This document shows positions 53,560 to 63,250 of a stretch of 64,000 bases of DNA, one piece after another. Made by a program: the position numbers and the translations under genes. Source of the stretch: Pseudomonas fluorescens NCIMB 11764 (GTDB lineage: Bacteria > Pseudomonadota > Gammaproteobacteria > Pseudomonadales > Pseudomonadaceae); NCBI RefSeq assembly GCF_000293885.2, contig NZ_CP010945.1:4360001-4424000 (forward strand), given 5' to 3'. The notes beneath the pieces are model-generated. The model saw nothing but the letters and a program-made list of their open reading frames with translations, was not told the origin of the DNA and did no database searches. How positions within the stretch are numbered: position 1 is the stretch's first letter; each line of letters opens with the position of its first letter.

Positions 53560-54870
53560 TCAGACGCGCAAGGTGCGTGTCATGCGCAATGCCAGCAAAC
53601 TACCGCAGACAATCACGCCTGCCAGCAGGTACAGCGCGGCGTCGGTCGAGCCGGTGCTGTCCTTGACCCAGCCCACGAGGTACGGGCTAAGGAAACCCGC
53701 CATCTGGCCCATGGAATTGATCAATGCCAACCCACCCGCCGCAGCGCCGGCGCTCAGCAGTGCGGTCGGCACCGGCCAGAACATCGGCAGGCCGGTGAGG
53801 GCGCCCATGGTGGCGATGGTCAGGCCGAGAATCGCAATGGCTGGCGTGGTGGCGAAGTTCACCGCGATCAGCAGGCCGACAGCGCCCATCAGCATCGGCA
53901 CCACCAAATGCCAGCGACGTTCTTTGCGCAAGTCCGCCGAGCGGCCGACCATCAGCATGAACAGCGCCGCCAGCAGATACGGAATGGCACTCAACCAGCC
54001 AATCACCAGGTTATCGCTGAAACCCAGGTTCTTGATGATCGACGGCAGCCAGAAGTTGATCGCGTACACGCCGCTCTGGATGCAGAAGTAGATCAAGCCA
54101 AAGGCCCAGATCGCCGGGTTCTTGAACACCGCCAGCAGCGAGTCGGTGGTGGTTTTCGGTTTGTTGGCCAGGTCTTCGGCGTGGTCGGCTTCCAGCACCG
54201 AGCGCTCGAACGGCGTGAGCCACTTGGCGTTGGCGTAACTGTCGCTGAGCAGGAAGTAGGCGAGGGCGCCGAGGATCACGGTCGGAATGCCTTGCAGCAG
54301 GAACATCCACTGCCAGCCGGCCAAACCACCCTGGCCTGCGGCGAAGTGGTTGAGGATCCAGCCGGAAAACGGGCTGCCGAGCAGGCCGGAGACCGGGATT
54401 GCCGACATGAACAGCGCCATGATGCGGCCACGACGGAAGGTCGGGAACCACTGCGAGAGGTACAACACCACGCCCGGAAAGAACCCGGCTTCGGCCGCGC
54501 CGGTGAACAGGCGCAAGGTGTAGAACTCGGTCGGGGTGGTGACGAACAGCAGGCAGGTCGACAGCGTGCCCCAGACGATCATCATCAGCGCGATCCAGCG
54601 GCGCGGGCCGAATCTGGTCAACGCCAGATTGCTTGGCACGCCGCACAGCACGTAGCCGATAAAGAAGATGCCGGCCCCGAGGCCATACACGGTTTCGCTG
54701 AATTTCAGTGCGTCGAGCATCTGCAGCTTGGCAAATCCAACGTTCACCCGGTCGAGGTAGTTGAACAGGTAGCAGATGAAAATGAAGGGGATCAAACGCA
54801 GGGTAATGCGTTTGTAGACGGCATTTTTTTCGTCAACGATGGCCTGGGTAGCGGCGGCGCTCTGTGACAT
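53560..54870 (-). CDS. MFS transporter (anion:cation symporter family)
   Basis: A 436-residue, twelve-helix transporter. The start (RLIPFIFICYLFNYLDRVNV) and GAAEAGFFPGVVLYLSQWFP are typical of the ACS group that imports organic acids such as glucarate, galactarate or glycerate. It is divergent from cdaR and near glycerate kinase, so a sugar-acid or glycerate substrate is likely. Confidence 0.92.
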   Translation of the reverse strand: MSQSAAATQAIVDEKNAVYKRITLRLIPFIFICYLFNYLDRVNVGFAKLQMLDALKFSETVYGLGAGIFFIGYVLCGVPSNLALTRFGPRRWIALMMIVWGTLSTCLLFVTTPTEFYTLRLFTGAAEAGFFPGVVLYLSQWFPTFRRGRIMALFMSAIPVSGLLGSPFSGWILNHFAAGQGGLAGWQWMFLLQGIPTVILGALAYFLLSDSYANAKWLTPFERSVLEADHAEDLANKPKTTTDSLLAVFKNPAIWAFGLIYFCIQSGVYAINFWLPSIIKNLGFSDNLVIGWLSAIPYLLAALFMLMVGRSADLRKERRWHLVVPMLMGAVGLLIAVNFATTPAIAILGLTIATMGALTGLPMFWPVPTALLSAGAAAGGLALINSMGQMAGFLSPYLVGWVKDSTGSTDAALYLLAGVIVCGSLLALRMTRTLRV

Positions 54871-55041
54871 GGCGGGCTCTCTCTTTATTATGATTTTTTG
54901 CGATGCAAAGGGTAACGTTGATCGCCCTGAGAGTCTCGGCCACCCTTATGGTTGCTGTCTTTGTGCCTGAGCACAGGGTTTGTCATCCAGCCCTGTGCGG
55001 GTGAACAACCCTGATCCATTACGCCTCCAAGGATTACGCCT

Positions 55042-56169
55042 ATGTTCGAACTCGATCACGACCTGGCCCAGGACATCGTCGACCGGGCGATGGCCATCCT
55101 GCCGTACAACGTCAACGTCATGGACAGCCAGGGGTTGATACTCGGCAGCGGTGAGCCCGAGCGGGTCAACACCCGGCACGAAGGCGCGCAACTGGTGCTG
55201 GCCAACGGGCGCGTGGTGGAAATCGATGCGCAAACGGCGATCCATCTCAAAGGTGTGCAACCGGGGATCAACCTGCCGCTATTGCTCGACCAACGCTTGA
55301 TCGGCGTGTTGGGCATCACCGGTGAGCCTGAGCAATTGCGCACCTATGCCGAACTGGTGCGCATGACCGCCGAGATGCTGGTAGGCCAGCGCAACCAGCA
55401 AGCCGAGCAACAATGGCGGCGCCAGCGTTGCGACGACCTGCTGGCGCTGCTGCTGAGCGAGGCGGGGGAGTCGCCGCGGCTGATCGATGAAGCGCAGCAG
55501 CTTGGGCTCAAACCGCAGATGACACGGGTTCCGTATCTGTTCGAGCTGGGGACGGAACACGGACCGGGGCAAACCGTCGAGGCACTCAGCGCCTGGCTGA
55601 CCTCGCGTTACCCGGACAGTTGGTGCGTGAGTTCGGCCAAGTCTTCGTTGCTGTGGTGCCGACCGGCGAGCCAGGCAATCGAAAACGACCGGCTGCTGGA
55701 AAAGCTCGACGGCCTTGGCTGGAATATCTTGCGCATCGCCGTGGGCGGGCAGGCGGATGGTTTGTCGGGCTTGCGCCGTTGCTATCGGCGGGTCGGTGAC
55801 TTGCTGGCCTACGGGCGTGATGTCCTGCCACATTCGCGCTTGCTGACACTGACCCGTTATCGCCTGCCGGTGATGCTCTGGCGGCACCGCAACGACGATG
55901 CGCTGGACGAACTGCTCAAACCTCTGCGCAAAGTCATCGCCAAGGACGGTAATGGTCAACTGCTGGCGACCCTGCGCAGCTGGTGCGATCACGACGGCCA
56001 GAGCCAGGCCTGTGCCGATGCGTTGGGGATTCATCGCAACAGTTTGCGTTATCGCATGGAGCGGATTGCCGAGCTTAGTGGCGTGGATCCGTTGAGACTC
56101 GATGGCATGCTCGCCCTTTACCTCGGCGTACAACTGCTCCCACAAACGGACGCGCCGCACGTGACGTAG
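55042..56169 (+). CDS. cdaR: CdaR-type sugar-diacid/glycerate regulator
   Basis: A 375-residue regulator. N-terminal sugar-diacid-recognition domain (LAQDIVDRAMAILPYNVNVM, then GINLPLLLDQRLIGVLGITG), middle GGDEF-like domain, and C-terminal PucR-type helix-turn-helix (ADALGIHRNSLRYRMERI). E. coli CdaR activates glucarate, galactarate and glycerate use. It lies between the divergent MFS transporter and glycerate kinase, which are its likely targets. Confidence 0.93.
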   Translation: MFELDHDLAQDIVDRAMAILPYNVNVMDSQGLILGSGEPERVNTRHEGAQLVLANGRVVEIDAQTAIHLKGVQPGINLPLLLDQRLIGVLGITGEPEQLRTYAELVRMTAEMLVGQRNQQAEQQWRRQRCDDLLALLLSEAGESPRLIDEAQQLGLKPQMTRVPYLFELGTEHGPGQTVEALSAWLTSRYPDSWCVSSAKSSLLWCRPASQAIENDRLLEKLDGLGWNILRIAVGGQADGLSGLRRCYRRVGDLLAYGRDVLPHSRLLTLTRYRLPVMLWRHRNDDALDELLKPLRKVIAKDGNGQLLATLRSWCDHDGQSQACADALGIHRNSLRYRMERIAELSGVDPLRLDGMLALYLGVQLLPQTDAPHVT

Positions 56170-56340
56170 GCGCAAGCGTCGATGGCGATCTCAAGAACAC
56201 CTTCGCCTCCAGCATCAATGCTGACTGGATCACAGGTTTTGTAGAAATGAACAATAATCCTCCCTGGCGCTTGTGCAGCGGACCGGCGTTATTGTTCTGG
56301 CCTGCTGGCAGCATGAGGGCCTTGGAACTGGAGAACTCGC

Positions 56341-57483
56341 ATGAAGATCGTCATCGCCCCCGATTCGTTCAAGGACAGCCTGAGTGCCCAGGGTGTGGCC
56401 GATGCCATTGCCCTCGGGTTGGGGCAAGTATGGCCCGATGCGCAGTTGGTCAAATGCCCGATGGCCGACGGCGGGGAAGGGACGGTCGAGTCGGTTCTGG
56501 CGGCCTGTGATGGCCAACTGCGTCGTACCAACGTCCGAGGCCCGTTGGGCACAACGGTCGACGCTGCGTGGGGCTGGCTGCCACAGAGCCTGACCGCAAT
56601 CATCGAAATGGCCAAGGCCAGTGGTTTGCAACTCGTTCCACCCGCGCAGCGTGATGCGTGCATCAGCAGCACGTTCGGCACCGGCGAGCTGATTCGCGCC
56701 GCGCTCGATGCCGGCGCGCAACGAGTGATCCTCGCGATTGGTGGTAGCGCCACCAACGACGGCGGTTCCGGGGCGATGCAAGCCCTGGGCGTGAAGTGGC
56801 TGGATGCCCAGGGCGAACCCCTGGCGCCGGGCGGTCTGGCGCTGGCGCAACTGGCCCGCATCGATCTGAGTGACATTGATCCGCGTCTGGCCCGAGTGCG
56901 CTTCGATATCGCCGCCGACGTCAACAATCCGCTGTGCGGCCCTCACGGCGCCTCTGCGATTTTCGGCCCACAAAAAGGCGCAACGCCGGAGCAGGTCGAA
57001 CAACTGGATCGTGCACTCGGACACTTTGCCGAGCTGTGCGCCCAAGTCCTCAACAAAGACGTACGCGACGAACCCGGTAGCGGCGCAGCGGGCGGTCTGG
57101 GGTTTGGCGCCAAGGCGTTTCTCGGCGCGCAGTTCAAGGCCGGCGTTGAAGTGGTCGCCGAACTGGTTGGCCTGGCTGAGGCGGTGAAGGACGCCGAGCT
57201 GGTGATCACCGGCGAAGGCCGTTTCGATGCGCAAACCTTGCGCGGCAAGACACCGTTTGGTGTGGCGCGAATCGCTCGGCAACACGGTGTGCCGGTGATC
57301 GTCATCGCCGGCACGTTGGGTGAGGGCTATCAGGCCTTGTACGAGCATGGCATCGATGCCGCGTTTGCCTTGGCGAGCGGGCCGATGACGCTGGAACAAG
57401 CGTGCACCGAGGCTCCCCGGTTGTTGTGTGAACGGGCGAGCGATATTGCGCGCGTCTGGCAAATTGCTGCACGCAAAACCTGA
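56341..57483 (+). CDS. Glycerate kinase (GarK/GlxK type)
   Basis: A 380-residue class I glycerate kinase that phosphorylates D-glycerate to 2-phosphoglycerate. MKIVIAPDSFKDSLSAQGVA, CPMADGGEGTVES, GGSATNDGG and GVARIARQHGVPVIVIAGT are family hallmarks. AACTGGAGAA precedes the ATG. It completes the CdaR-controlled route from sugar acids to central metabolism. Confidence 0.94.
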   Translation: MKIVIAPDSFKDSLSAQGVADAIALGLGQVWPDAQLVKCPMADGGEGTVESVLAACDGQLRRTNVRGPLGTTVDAAWGWLPQSLTAIIEMAKASGLQLVPPAQRDACISSTFGTGELIRAALDAGAQRVILAIGGSATNDGGSGAMQALGVKWLDAQGEPLAPGGLALAQLARIDLSDIDPRLARVRFDIAADVNNPLCGPHGASAIFGPQKGATPEQVEQLDRALGHFAELCAQVLNKDVRDEPGSGAAGGLGFGAKAFLGAQFKAGVEVVAELVGLAEAVKDAELVITGEGRFDAQTLRGKTPFGVARIARQHGVPVIVIAGTLGEGYQALYEHGIDAAFALASGPMTLEQACTEAPRLLCERASDIARVWQIAARKT

Positions 57484-57509
57484 CCCTGTCATCCAGCCTG
57501 ACACCTCTT

Positions 57510-57602
57510 TGTGGCGAGGGAGCTTGCTCCCGCTCGGGTGCGCAGCAGCCGCCGTTTTTGGGGCCGCTGCGCAGCCCAGCGGGAGCAAGCTCCCTCGCCA
57601 CA
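57510..57602. repeat. REP-type long perfect hairpin
   Basis: Perfect 25-bp arms (TGTGGCGAGGGAGCTTGC... at 57510-57534 and its complement at 57578-57602), with a second 12-bp near-perfect inner stem (TGCGCAGCAGCC/GGCCGCTGCGCA). The layout is shared with 29531-29645. Confidence 0.92.
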
Positions 57603-57822
57603 ATGTTCTGATCGCCATGTGTTTCATCGGTGAAACACTTGTGCCCCCTTGAAAAATATTTCGCAAATCCGCGCAAAAATCCTCAACCCCAGCCGATACA
57701 GCTATCAGGCGCACACAAACCTATTACAACAGTGGCGCCAGCCTGAACGGTGCGCTTCTATGCCCGCCCGCCAGTGATCACGGCAAGGATGCTCGAAGCC
57801 TCTATCCCCCGAGTATCGTCCT

Positions 57823-59448
57823 ATGTCCTTGCGTAATCTGAATATCGCGCCTCGAGCTTTCCTGGGTTTCGCCTTCATTGCCTTGCTGGTGATTGTGCTG
57901 GGTGTGTTTGCGGTCAACCGCATGTCGATCATCCGCCAGTCCTCGATCGACATGGGTAGCACCCAACTGCCCAGCGTCGGCTTCCTGGGCAATGTCACCG
58001 AAAATATCCTGCGCATGCGCATTCTGTCGTTCCGCATTCTGGTCAACCGCGAGCCGGCCAGTTTGCAGGAAGCTGAAACCCGTATCGGCGTGTTGACCGA
58101 CAAGGCACTCAAGGCTCAGGCCAGCTACGCCGCATTGCCGATGGGCCCGGACGAAGCGGCGCTGTATAAGGAGTTCAGCGCAACCCTGGATAAATACATG
58201 CAAGCCCAGCGCGAAATGTTGGACCTGTCGCGCCAGAACAGACTTGACGAGATGCGCACCCTGATCAATACACGGATCAAGGACGGCACGGACAAAATGG
58301 GCGAACAGCTCAATCGATTGGTGACTTACAACACCGAGGGCGCCAAAGCAGCAGGGCTCGTCGCCGAAGACAACTACGACACCGCCGTGAACGGAATCAT
58401 CGGGGTGTCCGTGGTGGCGGCGCTCATGACAGTGCTGTTGGCCTGGCTGCTGACCCGCAGCATCGTCACGCCGTTGAACCGTGCGGTGCAGGCAGCGGAA
58501 ACCATCGCCGGCGGTAACCTGACCAAAGCCATTGAAATCGATGGCAAGGACGAGCCGGCCCGGTTGCTCGGCGCCTTGTCCACCATGCAAGGCAACCTGC
58601 GCAAAACCATCGAGCAGATCGCCGGCTCCGCCACGCAACTGGGCGCTGCCGCCGAAGAACTCAGCGCCGTGACCGAAGAAGCGTCCCGCGGCCTGCAACA
58701 GCAAAACAACGAAATCGAACAGGCCGCTACCGCCGTCAACGAAATGACTGCGGCCGTGGAAGAAGTGGCGCGCAACGCCGTATCGACCTCGGAAGCCTCG
58801 AACCAGTCGACCCAGGCCGCCCGCGAAGGTCGCGACCGCGTGGTGGAAACCGTCGACGCCATCCAGACCATGACCCACGACGTGCAAAACACCTCGCTGA
58901 TGATCGAAGGCCTGGCGACGCAAGGCCGGGATATCGGCAAGGTGCTGGACGTGATCCGTGCCATCGCCGAACAGACCAACCTGCTGGCCCTGAACGCGGC
59001 GATCGAAGCGGCCCGCGCCGGTGAAGCCGGGCGTGGTTTTGCGGTGGTGGCGGACGAGGTCCGGGCGTTGGCGCATCGCACTGCGCAATCGACTCAGGAA
59101 ATCGAGAAGATGGTCGCCGGCATTCAGAACGGCACCGGCGAGGCGGTGTCGTCGATGCAGCAAAGCAATCAGCGCACCCAAAGCACCCTGGAAATGGCCC
59201 GTGCCGCCGGTATTGCGCTGGAGCAGATCACCCAGTCGATCCACTTGATCAACGAACGCAACCTGGTCATTGCCAGCGCGTCCGAAGAGCAGGCGCAGGT
59301 GTCCCGTGAAGTCGATCGCAACCTGGTGAACATCCGCGACCTCGCCACCCAGTCCGCTGCCGGGGCCAATCAGACCAGTGCCGCTACCCACGAACTGTCG
59401 CGCCTGGCCGTTGATTTGAATGCAATGGTGGCGCGTTTCGTGATTTGA
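57823..59448 (+). CDS. Methyl-accepting chemotaxis protein
   Basis: A 541-residue chemoreceptor: helix at about 10-30, periplasmic four-helix-bundle domain (to about 185), second helix at about 190-212, HAMP, then the cytoplasmic signalling hairpin whose tip reads [20 protein letters not shown]. No C-terminal CheR/CheB pentapeptide is present. It relays an unknown ligand signal to CheA/CheW. Confidence 0.95.
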   Translation: MSLRNLNIAPRAFLGFAFIALLVIVLGVFAVNRMSIIRQSSIDMGSTQLPSVGFLGNVTENILRMRILSFRILVNREPASLQEAETRIGVLTDKALKAQASYAALPMGPDEAALYKEFSATLDKYMQAQREMLDLSRQNRLDEMRTLINTRIKDGTDKMGEQLNRLVTYNTEGAKAAGLVAEDNYDTAVNGIIGVSVVAALMTVLLAWLLTRSIVTPLNRAVQAAETIAGGNLTKAIEIDGKDEPARLLGALSTMQGNLRKTIEQIAGSATQLGAAAEELSAVTEEASRGLQQQNNEIEQAATAVNEMTAAVEEVARNAVSTSEASNQSTQAAREGRDRVVETVDAIQTMTHDVQNTSLMIEGLATQGRDIGKVLDVIRAIAEQTNLLALNAAIEAARAGEAGRGFAVVADEVRALAHRTAQSTQEIEKMVAGIQNGTGEAVSSMQQSNQRTQSTLEMARAAGIALEQITQSIHLINERNLVIASASEEQAQVSREVDRNLVNIRDLATQSAAGANQTSAATHELSRLAVDLNAMVARFVI

Positions 59449-59489
59449 GATAGGGTTGAGGCTAGGAACACGCGCGACTGGAGAAATAC

Positions 59490-60677
59490 ATGCGCTACTC
59501 AGCCTTGACCCAACGAATCGCCGGCGACGGCGCTGCGGCCTGGCAAATTCATTACCGAGCATTGGAGTTACGAGAGCAAGGCGTCGATGTGTTGCTGCTG
59601 TCGGTGGGTGATCCGGACTTCGATACGCCGCGACCCATCGTTCAGGCGTGCATCGACAGCCTGTTGGCCGGCGATACCCATTACGCAGAAGTACGCGGCA
59701 GTCGTGGGCTGCGCGACAGCATCGTCAGCCGTCATCGGCGGCGCAGTGGGCAGACGGTGGATGTCGATGAAGTGATCGTGATGCCCGGCGCGCAATGCGG
59801 GGTGTATTCGGTCGTGCAATGCCTGCTCGATCCTGGCGACGAAGTGATCGTCGCCGAACCCATGTACGTGACCTATGAAGGCGTGTTCGGCGCATGCGGC
59901 GCCCGGGTGGTGCCGGTGCCGGTGCGTCCGGAGAACGGCTTTCGGGTTGATCCGGCGGATGTCGCGGCGCTGATTACGCCGAAAACCCGTGCCATGTTGC
60001 TCAACAGTCCCAACAACCCTTCCGGCGCCAGCTTGCCGCTGATGCTCTGGCAGGAACTGGCGTCGCTCTGTGTTCGGCACAACCTGTGGCTGATCAGTGA
60101 CGAGGTCTACAGCGATCTGTTGTACGAAGGCGAGCACATCAGCCCGGCCAGTCTGCCGGGCATGGCCGAGCGGACCGCGACGATCGACAGCCTGTCCAAA
60201 TCCCACGCCATGAGCGGCTGGCGAGTGGGCTGGGTGATCGGGCCGAAAACCTTGATCGACCATCTGGAACACCTGTCGTTGTGCATGCTGTTTGGCATCC
60301 CGGATTTTGTGCAGAACGCGGCGCAAGTCGCGCTGGACGGGAATCTGCCGGAAGTGGCAATGATGCGGGAGGAATACCGTCAGCGTCGCGACCTGGTGTG
60401 CGCGAGCCTGAACGCGTGCCCGGGTTTGCGGGCGGTACGGCCGGATGGCGGGATGTTCGTGATGGTCGATGTGCGCCAGACCGGGCTGACTGCCCAGCAT
60501 TTCGCCGAGCGGCTGCTGGAGGGCTATGGTGTGTCAGTTCTGGCCGGCGAAGCGTTCGGGCCGAGCGCGGCGGGGCATATCCGGATCGGGCTGGTGGTCG
60601 ATCGGCAGAAACTGGCGGATGCGTGTCGGCGGATTGCGTTGTGTGCGGCGGATCTTCTTGAGGCGCGGCGGGCCTGA
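59490..60677 (+). CDS. aruH: Arginine-pyruvate transaminase
   Basis: A 395-residue fold-type I PLP aminotransferase. It closely resembles recalled P. aeruginosa AruH over its whole length (MRYSALTQRIAGDGAAAWQI start, LLSVGDPDFDTP, EPMYVTYEGVFGACGARVV). The PLP lysine is in SLSKSHAMSGWRVGW. AruH starts the arginine transaminase pathway by moving the alpha-amino group of L-arginine to pyruvate. The partner decarboxylase gene aruI is not next to it, so it is a lone gene here. Confidence 0.9.
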   Translation: MRYSALTQRIAGDGAAAWQIHYRALELREQGVDVLLLSVGDPDFDTPRPIVQACIDSLLAGDTHYAEVRGSRGLRDSIVSRHRRRSGQTVDVDEVIVMPGAQCGVYSVVQCLLDPGDEVIVAEPMYVTYEGVFGACGARVVPVPVRPENGFRVDPADVAALITPKTRAMLLNSPNNPSGASLPLMLWQELASLCVRHNLWLISDEVYSDLLYEGEHISPASLPGMAERTATIDSLSKSHAMSGWRVGWVIGPKTLIDHLEHLSLCMLFGIPDFVQNAAQVALDGNLPEVAMMREEYRQRRDLVCASLNACPGLRAVRPDGGMFVMVDVRQTGLTAQHFAERLLEGYGVSVLAGEAFGPSAAGHIRIGLVVDRQKLADACRRIALCAADLLEARRA

Positions 60678-60694
60678 GACATTTGCCTTGTCTG

Positions 60695-60785
60695 TGCGGG
60701 CCTCATCGCGGGCAAGCCCGCTCCCACAAGGTTTTGTGAACGCCACAGATCCAATATGGGAGCAGCTAGCGATAGCTATCTGACA
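60695..60785. repeat. Degenerate REP elements
   Basis: One clear REP unit (TCGCGGGCAAGCCCGCTCCCA) followed by a decayed second one (GGGAGCAGCTAGCGATAGCT) between aruH and kguD. Confidence 0.65.
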
Positions 60786-60798
60786 AACTCCAAGCCCC

Positions 60799-61785
60799 TC
60801 AGCCCTGCCACGCCCGCTCATTCACCAGATTCTTCGGCCGCCCACCCGCCAGCGCCGTCAACAGGTTGTCTACCGCACACGTGGCCATCGCTTCCCGCGT
60901 TTCATGGGTCGCCGAGCCAATGTGCGGCGTCGCCACCACGTTGTTCAACTGCAACAGCGCCGAGTCTGGATTCAACGGTTCACGCTCGAACACATCCAGC
61001 CCCGCCGCGCGAATCTGCCCCGAACGCAATGCCTCGATCAGCGCTGCTTCGTCCACGACTTTGCCCCGTGAAATATTGATGAAGATGGTTTCCGGACGCA
61101 TCAGCGCAAATTGCTCGGCGCCGATCAATCCTTCGGTTTCAGCGGTCAGTGGCAAGGTCAGGCAAACGAAATCGGCCTGTTGCAACAGCTCCGGAAGGCT
61201 GCGGTACTGCGCCTTGAAGCGCTGCTCAATCGCCGGTTTCGGCGAGTGGCTGTGATAGATCACCGGCATGCCGAAACCGAAATGCCCGCGCTGGGCCAGC
61301 GCTTCGCCAATCCGCCCCATGCCGATGATGCCCAGGGTTTTACCGTGCACATCAGTGCCGAACTGTGCAGGGCCGATGTTGCGTTTCCACTGGCCGGCGC
61401 GAACCATGTTCGCCAGTTCCACCACGCGCCGGGCCGTCGCCAGGATCAGCGCGAAACCGGTGTCGGCGGTGGTTTCGGTGAGCACATCCGGGGTGTTGCT
61501 CAGCAGGATGCGCCGCTCGGTCAGGTAGTCGATGTCGTAGTTGTCGACACCCACCGAGACGCTGGCGATGGCTTGCAGATCTGGCGCAAGGTCGAGCAAC
61601 CCAGCGTCCAGTTTCAGGCTGGCACCGAGCAAGCCTTCGGCGCGGGGCAGGGCCTCACGCAGTTGCGCGAGCCCGTCGGCGTCGAGATTGTCGATCAGCG
61701 TCACCTCCGTCTGCTCACGCAGCCGAGCCATCAGCAGCGGCGAAAGTTTCTTGTACAACACAACCTGCTTTTTCATCGTATTCAT
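60799..61785 (-). CDS. kguD: 2-ketogluconate-6-phosphate reductase (D-2-hydroxyacid dehydrogenase)
   Basis: A 325-328-residue D-isomer 2-hydroxyacid dehydrogenase. NAD(P) motif LGIIGMGRIGEALAQRG, catalytic Arg in NISRGKVVDE, Glu in FEREPL and His in TPHIGSATHET. Start is ATG 61785 or 61776. As in P. aeruginosa, it follows kguT and kguK, so it most likely reduces 2-keto-6-phosphogluconate to 6-phosphogluconate with NADPH. A GhrB-like glyoxylate/hydroxypyruvate activity is the alternative. Confidence 0.92.
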   Translation of the reverse strand: MNTMKKQVVLYKKLSPLLMARLREQTEVTLIDNLDADGLAQLREALPRAEGLLGASLKLDAGLLDLAPDLQAIASVSVGVDNYDIDYLTERRILLSNTPDVLTETTADTGFALILATARRVVELANMVRAGQWKRNIGPAQFGTDVHGKTLGIIGMGRIGEALAQRGHFGFGMPVIYHSHSPKPAIEQRFKAQYRSLPELLQQADFVCLTLPLTAETEGLIGAEQFALMRPETIFINISRGKVVDEAALIEALRSGQIRAAGLDVFEREPLNPDSALLQLNNVVATPHIGSATHETREAMATCAVDNLLTALAGGRPKNLVNERAWQG

Positions 61786-61797
61786 CTCTGCATCAAT

Positions 61798-63096
61798 TCA
61801 AGGATGGGCGGCGGTTGGGCGCGTTACCGCAACCGAGGGACGCTCCCGGTCACTTGCACCGGGCTTGAGGAAAATCGTCAGCACCACCGAAAGCATCAGT
61901 GCGCCGCTCATCAGCAGGTATGACGCGCCGGGTGAACCGGTGGAGCTGTTCAGGTAACCGACCAGATAGGAACCGCCAAAAGAACCCAACGCGCCCATGC
62001 TGTTGATCAACGCCATCGCACCGCCTGCCACGTTGGCCGGGAGGATTTCCGGAATGATCGCGAAGAACGGTCCGTACGGTGCGTACATGCAGGCGCCGGC
62101 AATCACCAGCAGGGTGTACGACCACCAGAAGTGTTCGGCGCCCAGCGCGTACGATCCGTAGAAGGCAATCGAGGCGATCAGCAGCGGCGGCCAGACAAAG
62201 CGTTTACGCTTTTGCAGTTTGTCCGAACCCCAGGACACCAGCAGCATGCCGATGACCGCCGCCAGGTACGGCAGCGCGGAGAGCCAGCCGGCTTCGACCA
62301 TGTCCATTTGCGCGCCGGCCTTGAGGATCGACGGCAGCCACAGCACGAAACCGTAGACGCCGATGCTCCAGCAGAAAAACTGCAAGGCCAGGATGATCAC
62401 TTTCGGTGAGCGGAAGGCTTCGGCGTAGTTCTTCACGGCTTTGATGCCGACCTGTTCGGCGGCGAGGGCGCTTTCCAGATCCTGCTTTTCCTGGTCGCTG
62501 AGCCACTTGGCCTCGGCCGGACGATCATCGGCCAGACGCCACCAGATAAATGCCCAGAGCACGGCCGGCAAGCCTTCAATGATGAACATCCAGCGCCAGC
62601 TGAAATGCTGCACCAGATAACCCGACACCACCGACATCCAGAGCATGGTTACCGGGTTGCCGAGAATCAGGAAGGTGTTGGCCCGGGAGCGTTCGGCGCG
62701 GGTGAACCAGTGGCACAGGTAAATCAGCATCGCCGGCATCACGGCGGCTTCGACCACCCCGAGCATGAAGCGAATGACGATCAGCCAGTAGGCGTTGGAG
62801 ACGATCCCGGTCAAGGTGGCCAGGCTGCCCCAGAGGATCAGGCTGACGAAGATCAGCTTCTTCACGCTGTGCTTTTGCGCGTAGATCGCCCCCGGCACCT
62901 GGAAGAAAAAGTAACCGAGGAAGAACAGTGCGCCGAGCATCGACGACAGGCCGGGCGTGATCATCAGATCGGCGGCCATCCCGGAGGCGGCCGCGAAGCC
63001 GTAGTTGGCGCGGTCCAGGTACGCCAGGCTGTAGGTGATGAAGACGATGGGCATGATGTACCACCAGCGGCGGGCGGCAAGCGTTGCGGTTTTCAT
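61798..63096 (-). CDS. kguT: 2-ketogluconate transporter
   Basis: A 432-residue, twelve-helix MFS transporter (MPIVFITYSLAYLDRANYGF, then GVVEAAVMPAMLIYLCHWFT) of the anion:cation symporter family. Its position between kguK and kguD, 12 nt before kguD, identifies it as the importer of 2-ketogluconate, the product of periplasmic glucose oxidation. Confidence 0.93.
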   Translation of the reverse strand: MKTATLAARRWWYIMPIVFITYSLAYLDRANYGFAAASGMAADLMITPGLSSMLGALFFLGYFFFQVPGAIYAQKHSVKKLIFVSLILWGSLATLTGIVSNAYWLIVIRFMLGVVEAAVMPAMLIYLCHWFTRAERSRANTFLILGNPVTMLWMSVVSGYLVQHFSWRWMFIIEGLPAVLWAFIWWRLADDRPAEAKWLSDQEKQDLESALAAEQVGIKAVKNYAEAFRSPKVIILALQFFCWSIGVYGFVLWLPSILKAGAQMDMVEAGWLSALPYLAAVIGMLLVSWGSDKLQKRKRFVWPPLLIASIAFYGSYALGAEHFWWSYTLLVIAGACMYAPYGPFFAIIPEILPANVAGGAMALINSMGALGSFGGSYLVGYLNSSTGSPGASYLLMSGALMLSVVLTIFLKPGASDRERPSVAVTRPTAAHP

Positions 63097-63164
63097 GATG
63101 GTGCTCCTGAGCTTGTTGTTTTTGTCGCAGCAGGTAACGGGTTCAAATCTTCGGTGATTGAGCA

Positions 63165-63250
63165 GGCCTCATCGCTAGCAGGCTAGCTCCCACACTGGAT
63201 CTGTAGGCGACACAAATCCCCTGTGGGAGCCAGCCTGCTGGCGAGAGCGG
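63165..63250. repeat. REP doublet overlapping the 3' end of kguK
   Basis: Two inverted REP units (GCTAGCAGGCTAGCTCCCAC and GTGGGAGCCAGCCTGCTGGC). The right part lies inside the kguK reading frame and supplies its last codons and stop. Confidence 0.85.

Noticed and set aside
52382..54091. Open frame of 569 codons on the plus strand across the aldo/keto reductase and MFS genes
   Set aside because: It crosses two real genes and a REP doublet in antisense; such frames are expected at this GC content.
56230..57714. Open frame of 494 codons opposite glycerate kinase
   Set aside because: Antisense shadow running through a REP hairpin; no recognisable domain.
57802..59562. Open frame of 586 codons opposite the chemoreceptor
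   Set aside because: Pure antisense shadow of a highly biased coiled-coil gene.
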